Assembly (NCBI GenBank): GCA_917880885.1
Contig: OU862933.1
Span: 11,521,679-11,585,678 of the forward strand
DNA: 64,000 nucleotides
Source of the DNA: Limnephilus marmoratus
Taxonomy: Eukaryota; Arthropoda; Insecta; Trichoptera; Limnephilidae
Reading direction: 5' to 3'
The translations under genes and the position numbers were made by a program. Position 1 is the first letter of the stretch. The number at the start of each line of letters is the position of its first letter. This document shows positions 19,946-29,430 of the stretch, one piece after another. Under the pieces are notes generated by a model. That model saw nothing but the letters and a program-made list of their open reading frames with translations. It was not told the origin of the DNA and did no database searches.

Positions 19946-20289
19946 TGATTGAAAACAGTGTACCCCAAGATAAAAAGGGTGACCCGACAATTGGTCCGGC
20001 GACACTTGGTTTGTTCCGGCGTCAATTGGTCCGGCCGAAAGTTTAAAAGATGTTTTCTTCAAGTAAGTATGCAAAGAGGATATACGGCCGTACAGCCAAA
20101 GTCGATATACTTATATCTGAAGGCATCTTTAGTGAAAATCCGTTGTAAAATTATTGTTACCGATAATTTCGACTCTCCGAAGTAGCACGCGGAAATCACA
20201 AAATACGACATACTTATACGTGCAGTCGAATTAGCAAAAAAACGCTAAAGATTCCTACTTGCATATAATAAAACATATAATATTTTATA

Positions 20290-20480
20290 TCTGAATATAA
20301 CAAAAGAGTCCCAACTGCTCCCAACCGTCTCTATGGCATCCCCAATTTTGGTATGGTGTGATGCTGAAGGTAGTGGGGAGGGAAAGGAGAGATGGAAAAT
20401 GTACCTGGCTATTCAGATATAGTCATCAAACAAGGCTAAAGCCATTTCAAGTAACGTTACAATTCTGAATGAATACCAAT
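20290..20480 (-). mobile_element. tRNA-SINE 3' fragment inside the foldback element
   Basis: Blocks GAGTCCCAACTGCTCCCAAC, TGGCATCCCCAATTTTGGTA, GCTGAAGGTAGTGGGGAGGG and ACCTGGCTATTCAGATATAG match the SINE body read antisense. The tRNA-like head is missing. Confidence 0.7.
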
Positions 20481-20489
20481 CGCCTTTAT

Positions 20490-20770
20490 TGAAAACCTCT
20501 GCCATAGGTCACCCCAAGTGGTTCGGTACGTTTGGTGATTTAGCAGGGGTTCCCGGGTTCAGGGGTGAGGTTTGTCTAGGTCTTGGAGGCGGATGACCAG
20601 GGCACACTGAACCCCAGATTCCTACCCACCCCTTAAACCCTTTTCCTTTCCAGAACTCTCCTTCATTTCCTTAAAAAACCCTCCTCACAGCATCCCTAAA
20701 GACGACATAGGCCCTGAGGGAAATTATTTTTCTCGGGGCCTCCTATGTGGAGCTCATGTAAAAAAAAAGA
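20490..20770 (+). mobile_element. Chimeric retroposon copy with poly-A
   Basis: Head block AACCTCTGCCATAGGTCACC, then a deletion that joins GGTCTTGGAGGCGGATGACC to the pyrimidine-rich half, then the LINE-like tail GACGACATAGGCCCTGAGGG, CCTCCTATGTGGAGCTCATGT and an A-run at about 20760-20769. Confidence 0.75.
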
Positions 20771-21404
20771 TATTCCGTTCAGCCAAAGTATATCGACTTT
20801 GGCTGAACGGCCGTATATCCTCCATGCATACTTACTTGAAGAAAACATCTTCTAAACTTTCGGCCGGACCAATTTTCGCCGGACCAATTGTCGCCGGACC
20901 AATTGTCAGCCGGACGAACTGTTGGCCGGACTAAATGTCGCCGGACCAACTGTCATGGAACCGATAAAAATGTAGGAAATAATAAACTATGTAACTAACA
21001 TTGTAAATAAACTCAATCAACTGTCTTCGGAACCACGGCAAAATTACAAAACCTACTGAGGTCCACAAAAACTATATTTCCTCTGGTAACAGATTGAGTT
21101 TATAAACTCAGATATTCCGGATGTGGCAAGGTTTACTAGTATGTAGACCAGACAGAACTGACGATCTCCAAAGAGATATCAGAATACTTTGGAGCATGTA
21201 AACTCGGTCACCCGAGCAAATTTGCAATTGCCGAGGATTTAATTGAAATCGGACATTACTTAAGATTTGTTCCTGAAGTCCCGGGAAGACCAAAATACAA
21301 AGAGCAAGCCTGATTACGGAGGCAAACGAAATTCACAAAAATCCCATTAATATCTGTTACGATACACAAATACGCCCCTGCAAATTACTCGGCCCCTCCT
21401 CCCA

Positions 21405-22060
21405 AGTTGTAGCGCACGCCACTGCGCAAACTACAGTTTCACTCCCTCTCCGCTAGCTTGCCGGCGCGCTATCGGCGGCGGAACCCAAGACCGTCGGTAG
21501 CGAGCCACCAACCGCCACTTCCCTGCAACTCCCGGTCTAGTGCGCACGCATAATGTGAGAATCGTTCCGCGCGCATTCCAGAAAGTTCCACGCGGAAGCA
21601 TGGAACGTGTTTTTGCTAAGTGATACACTAGGACACCAAGAATGGCCGAATTCTTTCCCGATACGGAAAATACAAGAGTCCAAACGCTCACTGTGAGTAC
21701 CCAAGCTGTTATATTCCCCCATATTTGCGTGTGTTCACAGTAAATTCACCGCGGAGATAAATAGCCCTTCCAGAGAGATTATAGGGACCGATTCTTCCAT
21801 TTTAGATATAACTGTTGTTGCTACCCTGAATTACTCTGTATGCATTATTGTGATATTGTGTTTACGCAGGTGTTTAACCAATATAACTGTTGTTTACCCT
21901 GGTTACTGGTTTCACTGCCTTCCCCCAGCCCGTAGAAGTTTGAGCTTTATTTCAGGAAAACCACACACACGCCTCACAGATCCTACCACCCTGGTGGTGA
22001 GGGCCTCTCCCGCTCTGCTGACTAAAACCTGAGCTAGTCTGTCGGCAGAATGTAGGGACC
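21405..22060. other. GC-rich island with a perfect heat-shock element
   Basis: The stretch 21415-21720 is CpG-rich against an AT-rich background. It holds TTCCAGAAAGTTC (21576-21588), a three-unit TTCnnGAAnnTTC heat-shock element. No TATA box, exon or repeat end could be confirmed. It may be a promoter or part of an LTR; only the base composition and the motif are observed. Confidence 0.35.
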
Positions 22061-22239
22061 CCCATGTAGGTCCGCTAACATATCATTAATAAGAATGACA
22101 AGGCTAAGCACAACCGTTACACCAAAATTAAAAGTAAAAAAGACATTTTAAATTATACTGTAATACCAGCTCGTAGAGTATTATTGGAGCTGGCAGTCAA
22201 GTATCGCATTTACATTCATAAGCCCACACTACAATCTTA

Positions 22240-22385
22240 GATTACACATCTGACCTGATGATGAACACTGTAACGCTGTCCGAAACGTTGGCTAAAGAAG
22301 GTGGTAGGGCAACACGGCGTAACACCCTAAAAATAAATCACGATAATATTTTTGGCCGTGAAAATCTCAAATTATACTAAACTCA
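22240..22385 (+). mobile_element. Hammerhead-motif repeat (Penelope-like?), copy 1
   Basis: CTGATGA (22255-22261), a hairpin-forming spacer, and GAAA (22282-22285) in CGAAACGTTGGCTAAAGAAG reproduce the order of the hammerhead ribozyme core. Stem II (GAACA/TGTCC) has one mismatch. Three related copies lie at 43861, 53458 and 55938. Penelope-like retroelements are known to carry hammerhead motifs. The downstream block AGGGCAACACGGCGTAACACCC is shared by all copies. Confidence 0.5.
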
Positions 22386-22398
22386 TAACTACATAACC

Positions 22399-22792
22399 CC
22401 GGGAACCATTTATTGGATAAGCTCTGTCATAGGTGGTTCACTACGTTTGGAAGGGGTGACTCGGTTCATGGGGTGAGGTTTGTCTAGGTCTTGGCGGCGG
22501 ATGCTATTGCCCACTTAATACGTGGCGGGCAAGATCGGGAGAGACTGGTTGAGGTAGTTTTTATTTGACCTCTCCAGCCGGACTTTCTCGACCCATCCCC
22601 TTGACCCGCACTTGGAGGGATGGATTCATATTTCCGTCACTCCTGAACACACCTACCCCTAGAATCTTACCCACAGAACTTCCTCTTCTCCCTTTCGTTA
22701 AAAAGTCCCTCCATATAGCATCCCCTGAGATGAAGTGGGCCCCGGGGGGAATTATTTTCCTCAGACTGCTGTGTGGAGCTAATGAAAAAAAA
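22399..22792 (+). mobile_element. Chimeric retroposon, near full length
   Basis: It begins CCCGGGAACCATTTATTGGA, includes GTTCATGGGGTGAGGTTTGT and GCAAGATCGGGAGAGACTGG, and ends in CAGACTGCTGTGTGGAGCTA with a short A-run at 22786-22791. Confidence 0.8.
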
Positions 22793-22829
22793 TCAGAGCG
22801 TGTAATTCACTCGTGGTAGAAGTGAAACT

Positions 22830-23045
22830 AAAAAGCCGCTAGATGTCCCTTTCTTTTCTTTTGCCTGTTTATTTTAAATTGGTTTGAAGATTGGATATTG
22901 ATTTCACAAAAATAAAAAAGGTTTTTTTGGATTTTGTAGGATTCGAACCTCCGTTCGCTTGATGTCTGTCTCTCTGGCCGCTGAGGCTTGTCAGGCGCCT
23001 TGTCCACTGCGCTATTGAAGGTCCGTGCCAAGCGCGAATTTACCG
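22830..23045 (-). mobile_element. tRNA-derived SINE, second type, copy 1
   Basis: On the minus strand: A-box-like TAGCGCAGTGG (complement of about 23006-23016), B box GGTTCGAATCC (complement of 22940-22950), then an A-rich stretch and a short non-tRNA body. The tRNA-like part has an enlarged middle (GACAAGCCTCAGCGGCCAGA), so it is unlikely to be a functional tRNA. A sister copy is at 52400-52620. Confidence 0.6.
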
Positions 23046-23539
23046 CATTATAACTGAGTTGTGACGCAGTTCAGTTTCATCGGAATATCAAAACAAATTT
23101 CAAAACATACTGCAGAGATAAAATTTATAATTATATGAGTTCCAAACCTTTCGCAAGCTGCCGCAATTATTAATTTATCCAATTAAACATGGAAATAGTA
23201 ATATGGTCACATGTTTCAAAACATAATTAATGCTGTGAAAGGTTTCCGTTTTCACGGATGTCTCGACGGTGTGTCACAAAAGATTAAATTACACCCCATA
23301 ATAATATTATCGCAAACGAGTGTGTGTTAGTTTTGACGGCAACAATATCCATATTTATCACCCACGTCCCGATAATTGAATCCATTCCAACATAGACAAA
23401 AATGGATATATCTAATATCTACATGTAGGTATATGATATATTTATATACATATAGATATATCTATTTTACTCGATATATCTAATATCTACAAGTTTTGCT
23501 GTGATATATACCTATTTTGGACTATGTAGGAATGGTTTC

Positions 23540-24430
23540 AATTACATGGAGGTGGATGAAAAATATGGATATTGTTGCCAAAGACGTTACATACTTTAGA
23601 CGCGGGGTAGAAATCTCAAAATGGGAAGCCAACAACAAGACAATTGTAGAGTACTCGATTTCTAGTACTTTAGTACTAAACTGCCACGCGTCGGGTAAGG
23701 TCGTGTCCTACTAGTAAGTAAATTGCATTAAAAAGTGCCAAAATTCCCTCCTGTGTGATGAGAAAATGTTTCCATTACACGGTAAACAGTAGTAGAAGCG
23801 AAGGAATAACATTTCATTTGTAAATACATGCAAATTACCTACTTATTATTATCGATTATAAAAATAATACAATTGCTTTCCGCCCAAAGATTTTATGCGT
23901 CATTAGAGAACTCAAGGCCTACTAAAGTACAGGTCTGGATGCGCAACAGCCAAATTACCAAGTCGATGCCGTCACTAGGTAAAATTTACTTTTTATAATA
24001 ATCTAATAATTCTTTAGTTACTTGCTTGCGGTAAAACAACATACAAATCAGCAGAAACAAGAAATACAATAACAATCAACGCCATTTGCAAACTATCGTT
24101 GTTCATTATAGCTTGAAAATTTGACACCTCAAAATTCGACTGGTGCCCAGGCCTCCTACTTTAGTCGGCCTTGAGACAGTATTCGACGGAACTTTTGAAT
24201 TTTGAATACGAAAATGCCACCTGCGTTCTATCTTTTGTTTCGTCCATATGCACATATTCTTTTAAGCGTCTATCTTTATCATACATGAATAACTTTTGAA
24301 TTAAGAAATTATTGAAAATCGCTGAAAACAGAAGAGTGTTGATTAATTGCCACATTATATCTTGAGTTTGTGAGACTATGGCAAGTCTATTTGTTTTATA
24401 TAACGTCATTGATTGTTACGGTCAAAACCA
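23540..24430 (+). pseudogene. Decayed duplicate of the THAP-domain locus
   Basis: The block at 23578-23830 parallels 25504-25770 nearly base for base, including the leader GGGGTAGAAATCTCAAAATG and a coding exon PSCVMRKCFHYTVNSSRSEG. The start codon position reads ATT where the other copy has ATG (23750 area), and the donor is GTAAAT. The THAP second exon is missing. Homology picks up again at 24270-24420 with 26690-26835 (AGAAATTATTGAAAATCGCT). This copy is a segmental duplicate that lost part of the gene. Confidence 0.65.
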
Positions 24431-24839
24431 ACACACACGTTTACGATAATAATATTAGGCAGGTAAAATGCAGAAAGCAACAATATAATTTTTTTTTTAA
24501 TTCTTTAAAATTTTAGTTTTGTTTTCACGGAACATCTTTAAGCACAAAAGTGATTATTTCTTTGTTTGTCCCGTATGCGTTCTTACACCATTCAGTCGAT
24601 TGCAATGAAACTTTGGTGATTTGTTGTGCGCATGCCCGCGAAGGTTTTGGTATATATATTTATAACGGTGTCCTCTAGCTTCATGAAATTGGACAGTTCC
24701 GAACTCCTGTAACTTGCAGAGGTACAGGAGGTACCAACGATAAAGCGGTTTGGCACCATGCGAAACTAATACCTAGGTGTTATTAGACATGGTTAATAAC
24801 AAATTTTGTAAACCTCTGGTCATTTTATTTAAAAAAAAA

Positions 24840-25060
24840 ATTGTTTGTATTTTTATAACATGTATGTATTTTTTTTAATCGTAACGTATTGTTATTGTAT
24901 CTCACTGTACCCTAAATTTTGGTTGCTTATGTTTGTATTTCATGTATGTACTTTTTTAAGTTCTATCGTGATTTTATTTGTATTATTTCTTTCTCGTGTT
25001 AAAGATGTCTTGCCTTTATTTATCTATGTAAAAGCCCTCTGGGCGTAAAATAAAATAAGA
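24840..25060 (+). mobile_element. LINE 3' UTR remnant
   Basis: AAAGCCCTCTGGGCGTAAAATAAAATAA matches in layout the 3' end of the LINE fragment at 38085-38720 (AAAGCCCTCTGGGCGTTGAA plus TAAA repeats). No protein-coding LINE text remains. Confidence 0.5.
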
Positions 25061-25683
25061 ACGGCTGGATCGATTTTTATGATATTTGATTTGTTTGGTG
25101 CGACTCCGCCCCGAATAGCAGAATAACTATTAAAATATCGGAAAAATTAACGAAAAATTTTTTTTTGAAGAAAATTCACTTTCTCATACAATTTGTATGG
25201 AACGGATTTTTTCGAGTTCACTCACACTCAGCTCTTTCAAAGATGTGATACATAATGTTCATAGGCCTGTTCCTTCCAAAGGGGAAAGTCGTCATTCTCT
25301 TGCATCTCTCTAACAAACCTCACCGTTATGTCTCCGTAAACCCCTACCAATACCAATACTACTTGCCGTATTGATAATTTTGAAAGTATGCAATATAGTT
25401 ACAAAGATAATATTGAAGTGTGAGTGAATTCCAAAAATTCAAAAACGTCAAATGTCAATGCGCTGATTGTTTTGCTTTTGTTCTTATACAAATAATGTTG
25501 CTCCCAATGACGTTACATACTATATTAGACGAGGGGTAGAAATCTCAAAGTGGGAAGACAATCGCAAGACAATTGTACCGGTCTCGATATCTAGTACTTT
25601 AGTACTAAACTGCTACGCGTCGAGTAAGGTTACGTCTTACCAGTACTTACCAGTAAGTAGATTGCATTTTAAAAAGTGTCAAA

Positions 25684-26426
25684 ATGCCCTCCTGTGTGAT
25701 GAGAAAATGTTTCAATTACACTGCAAATAATAGTAAAGGCGAAGGAATAACACTTCATTTGTAAGTACACGCAAATTACTTAATATTATCGATTATTATA
25801 AATATTACAATAAATTTTCATGTTTCCCGCTCGCGGTTTTACACGTCATTACGAGACAGAGAACGTTGCATCAAAAAGTAACGAGCATAACAAAGACAAC
25901 CTGCTAACAGTAGGTCGGTTCACACAGCGTCCCGCACAAGTTTTCTTCTATTGGGAAAGATGGGGTAAAACTTAGACAGGGTAAATCGTTAATTAATTTA
26001 ATTATGTTTGAATTGTCATAACTCATAACGCTCGAACCGAGCTTCCTTGCTGACAATGACAAGACACTATAATTTAATATACTTAAACACGCTAGTTGTA
26101 GTTAAGCCTATTAATAATTATAATTTACGCTGTGACTTTATAAACGTAAAATGACAATTAATTCAATATAAATTTATTATGACTTATCAAATATGAATTT
26201 TAGGTTTCCCCGTGATCAACTACGACGACAGAAATGGACCACTGTTGTTCGCATTCAAAGATGCGAACATGATTGGACACCTTCGCTTTACAGCACAATA
26301 TGTTCAGTTCATTTCAATAAAGACGATTTACATACCACGGTCAAAGGAAAGCGTTTTATAATGTCGTTGATGAAAATTGTAAATAGATTTGTATACTCAT
26401 TTGAACCTATGACCTGTACTGTATAA
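25684..26426 (+). CDS. THAP-type zinc finger coding region, two exons
   Basis: Exon 1 (25684-25760) starts MPSCVMRKCFNYTANNSKGE and ends at a GTAAGT donor. Exon 2 starts at 26214 after a TTTTAG acceptor. The intron (25761-26213, phase 2) joins GITLHL to FPRDQLRRQKW. The product has the C2CH pattern of the THAP DNA-binding finger: C4 and C9, the FP and KW positions, a P in TPS, and ICSVHF with the last Cys and His. A THAP finger binds DNA in P-element transposases and in host proteins derived from them. The AVPTIF-type motif that normally closes the domain is not seen after KRFI, and the frame stops at 26426. It may be a remnant, or a third exon may exist. A P-like transposase relic is the likeliest origin. 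Confidence 0.6.
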
Positions 26427-26889
26427 TAAAATATGTTTTTAACAATACTACTATAATAGTACCAATATTGTATTACTAATGATAACTCATATAATTATAA
26501 TAAAAAATATTTGCCCGTGTGTCTTGTTTTACCCGCCTTTACCCTCCCCTGTGCGTAGTGTAACCGAGAGTATCTTGTTATCTCAGTCACACCCGTGATG
26601 TGAAAGCAGTATTCGGCAAAGAAATTAATACGCCGCCCGCTAATGTATCCGTGCCATTCATACATACACATTATTTGATTGTCTATCTTTATCACACAGG
26701 AATAAACTTTTGAATTGAGAAATTATTGAAAATCGCTGAAAACAAAAGAGTGTTCCTTACTTTCCACATTATATTGTGAGTATATGAGACTATAACGAGT
26801 CTATTTATTTTATATAACGTCATTGGTTGCTCCTCTTTCTTACACACTAAATGACAACAGTCGAAAATGAGACAATAGGTGAACGTATG

Positions 26890-26912
26890 TCTGCACCCCC
26901 CCCCCCCCCCTA
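26890..26912 (+). repeat. Poly-C tract
   Basis: A run of about 14 C bases, one of several C-runs in the window (see also 45479-45785). Confidence 0.9.
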
Positions 26913-27226
26913 AAGGAAAAATACAATCATTATCATAAATCGCTCTCATACGTATAAAGAAAATGAAACGTAATTCCCGTCGCAAGAAAGTAGCCGGTAC
27001 TTTGGAGGAAAAAGTCACACGTAGATATTTTGTGTCTCACCATTACGATTTAATTAGCTTTTGCCCGTTGCAGGTAACTAATCGGTTAAAACACTATGCG
27101 ATTTGACGTGTGAACGTGGATGAAGCGAGAAGTGTGTGTTAAATTAAATATATGAAGAAAAAAACATTTGAATGTGGATGAAGCGAGGAGTGTGTACAAA
27201 GGGCACAGGTAATTGACCGCCCAATT

Positions 27227-27502
27227 TTGTACATCTGCTCTTGGGCCGATTTGGTCGCCCGGGTCAAGGCGTTCAGTACGGGGCCTGTCTCGCAAAAGGG
27301 AGTCAAGGAGCTTACTGCTAAATTTTTCACTGTGCCATTCGGGATGAAGATGCAGTATTATAGCGATAAGGAACATATATTTATTGACTTTTTTTGCGGT
27401 CGCGGTATCGTTTCCGTGAATCGTCACGGTGTATATAAAAGCGTTCATTTTGATGAATTTTTTTTGTACGACTCGGCCTCGAGAAGTTTCCTCGGCCATT
27501 GA
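27227..27502 (+). CDS. Hypothetical 91-residue frame, doubtful
   Basis: A frame starting MYICSWADLVARVKAFSTGP, without stop for 91 codons in an AT-rich region. I recognise no domain. A shorter overlapping frame exists on the other strand, and no promoter, splice or poly-A context was identified. It is listed only because the base composition changes here (27190-27320 is richer in GC than its flanks). Confidence 0.15.
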   Translation: MYICSWADLVARVKAFSTGPVSQKGVKELTAKFFTVPFGMKMQYYSDKEHIFIDFFCGRGIVSVNRHGVYKSVHFDEFFLYDSASRSFLGH

Positions 27503-27640
27503 AAAGGTAAGAAAATCACAAAAAATATAAATCCGTATACACACCATCTCTGATACATGACAGAAATAAATTACAGACAAAAAATGATTTTGATTTTTGT
27601 ATATTTATTGAACTAAATTCATTTTGAGTTTTCATTTTAC

Positions 27641-27985
27641 CTTTTTTTTTTTTTACATGAGTTCCACACAGGAGGCCCTGAGGAAAATAATTTTCCTCAG
27701 GGCCTATGTCATCTGTGGGGATGCTGTGTGGAGGGTTTTTTTAAGGATAGGAAGGAGAGGAGAGTTCTGGGAAGGAAAAGGGTTTAAGGGGTGGGTAGGA
27801 ATCTGGGGTTCAGTATGTCCTGGTCATCAGCCTCCAAGACCTAGACAAACCTCACCCCATGAACCCGGGCACCCCTGCTAAATCACCAAACGTAGCGAAC
27901 CACTTGGGGTAACCTATGGCAGAGGTGTTGGTTATCCAATAAAGGTTCCCGGGGCGGCGGTACCCATTCTCGCCTCCCAAACTTA
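27641..27985 (-). mobile_element. Chimeric retroposon copy
   Basis: T-run, then ACATGAGTTCCACACAGGAG, GGGCCTATGTCATCTGTGGG, the purine-rich block, CAAACCTCACCCCATGAACC, and the head complement CCAATAAAGGTTCCCGGGGC, CCTCCCAAACTT. It shares the same internal deletion as the copies at 17155 and 20490. Confidence 0.8.
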
Positions 27986-28504
27986 ATAAAACAGAATTTA
28001 ATTCAGCTAATAAGTTAACACAACAGTTATTGATTCTGAGGCGGTACGAAGTTCGGCGGGTCAGCTAGTAAATAAAAAAATGTGCATTTCTGCAATATAA
28101 ATATTTAGCAGATGTCGTAGGTAAATATTAAAGTTTACTAACGGTGTTCATTCGACATGGAAATTACTGATCGCCTCTAAAATTGACAACAATTGTTTTT
28201 TTTTTAATGAAATGCAAATATTTTTTCACATACTTGCGGCTTCACAAATCGTATAATTATAATATTGCGAGATTTGTGTGAACTGGGTGTACGCTGATAC
28301 ATTAAATAAAAACATTTATAAAAATTCTCTAATGCATAGGTTCTCAACGTAGGCGATAAGACCTTTCAGACCTTCAGGGGGGGTGGAGGAAGGAGAGGTC
28401 AGGAAGGAGACCCACAGAAACCCACCCTTTCTATCTTGCCCCATCCCATCCCGGCATCCACCCACAAAATATTTTCCCTATCCCATTACACACTCTCTGT
28501 TGTG

Positions 28505-28600
28505 GCAAATGTAACTCCATCGTGGTATCCCATTACGCCCCTTCCGTCGTGGTATCCCGTTACGCCCCCTTCTTCGTGGTATCCCGATTCCCCTTCTCCC
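28505..28600 (+). repeat. 25-bp-type tandem repeat
   Basis: TCGTGGTATCCCATTACGCC recurs three times with small changes (from about 28519, 28545 and 28574). Confidence 0.7.
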
Positions 28601-28685
28601 ACTCCTCCCGTTGTGGACAATTCTGTTTCGGATTCACGAGTGAGGGGGCGTTAGAATTAAAAATATTCTCGAAGTGGGCGGTGGG

Positions 28686-29422
28686 CATAGACATATGAAT
28701 ATTAATAGACCTGCCCTAAGCGATAAAAGCGTATTATTTCCCCCTCCCCGTACCGGTTCCATTGGAACCGGCTGGGATCGAGTATGGCTTCGCGTGAATC
28801 TAAAAAATGCGATGTCATCATTCTTCTGCGAGCCAGCGTCGAGCACTCAACGGTGCATTTTACGAAATAACAGCGCAAAAATAGTGGCTTGTGTTTTGAA
28901 AACGTGTAAAAATAGAAGTGAAAAAGAGAATAAACCCAATTGTCGTATTACATTCCATAGGAAAGCATTATTTTACTTTATTATAAGCTTATTAAGATCA
29001 CATAATATGGTCGTTTTTGTAACACACACTATCACTCGAGACTCATGGCGTGTACTCGTCGCTGTTTTGTGGGGTAAGTAAATTATGAAACATTTGTAAA
29101 AGTGTCTTAACTAAATACGTCAACAAAATATTGGACTATGAAAATAGGCGAACTTTACTTTGCTGTATTTGGAATTTGTAAATTTGTTCATTTCGCGGCG
29201 AGCAATTCGCGCTCCCATGTAAAAAGGTGTATTCATTAAAGAGCAGAGTTTACTTTTAAGAACTAAATGGTGATATTATAATGCGAGATGCCCATATACT
29301 CTCAGATTGAGTTATTGACGAATCACATATCACCGAATTCACCTTCCCGCTCTGCGTCCCGCTGTAGTTAGTTTCTTCCCCTCACCTTTATGTTCTGGTC
29401 TATTAATATTCATATGTCTATG
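28686..29422 (+). mobile_element. P-element-like non-autonomous transposon
   Basis: 737 bp bounded by 26-bp perfect terminal inverted repeats (CATAGACATATGAATATTAA, then TAGACC) and exact 8-bp target duplications GCGGTGGG (28678-28685 and 29423-29430). Eight-base duplications, ends beginning CA and an internal THAP-type exon together point to the P superfamily. A related copy with diverged ends is at 58365-58997 and a 30-bp miniature is at 9855/14946. No full transposase is present, so movement would need a helper elsewhere. Confidence 0.85.
28870..28960 (+). pseudogene. THAP first-exon relic within the P-like element
   Basis: Translation gives IVACVLKTCKNRSEKENKPN then CRITFHR, the first Cys pair (C-x4-C) and the FHR end expected of a THAP exon 1, as in the 25684 region (SCVMRKC ... 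LHL). The codon at the Met position reads ATA and the donor dinucleotide after FHR is not GT. It is therefore a broken N-terminus of a THAP-type transposase. Confidence 0.55.
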
Positions 29423-29430
29423 GCGGTGGG

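Larger units (their letters stand above)
19977..20962. mobile_element. Foldback element with CCGGACCAATTGTCG repeat ends
   Basis: The left arm (19977-20131) and right arm (about 20772-20962) are inverted copies. From the inside out they carry CAGCCAAAGTCGATATACTT, GATATACGGCCGT, TTTTCTTCAAGTAAGTATGC, then short tandem repeats of the type CAATTGGTCCGGCGA (3 units left, about 6 right). The right arm also has its own small hairpin (CGTTCAGCCAAAG ... CTTTGGCTGAACG, 20777-20810). A SINE fragment and a chimeric retroposon lie between the arms. No transposase was found. Confidence 0.7.

Noticed and set aside
22928..23030. tRNA gene with intron
   Set aside because: Repeated at 52460-52560 with the same enlarged middle and A-rich 3' side; a SINE is the simpler explanation.
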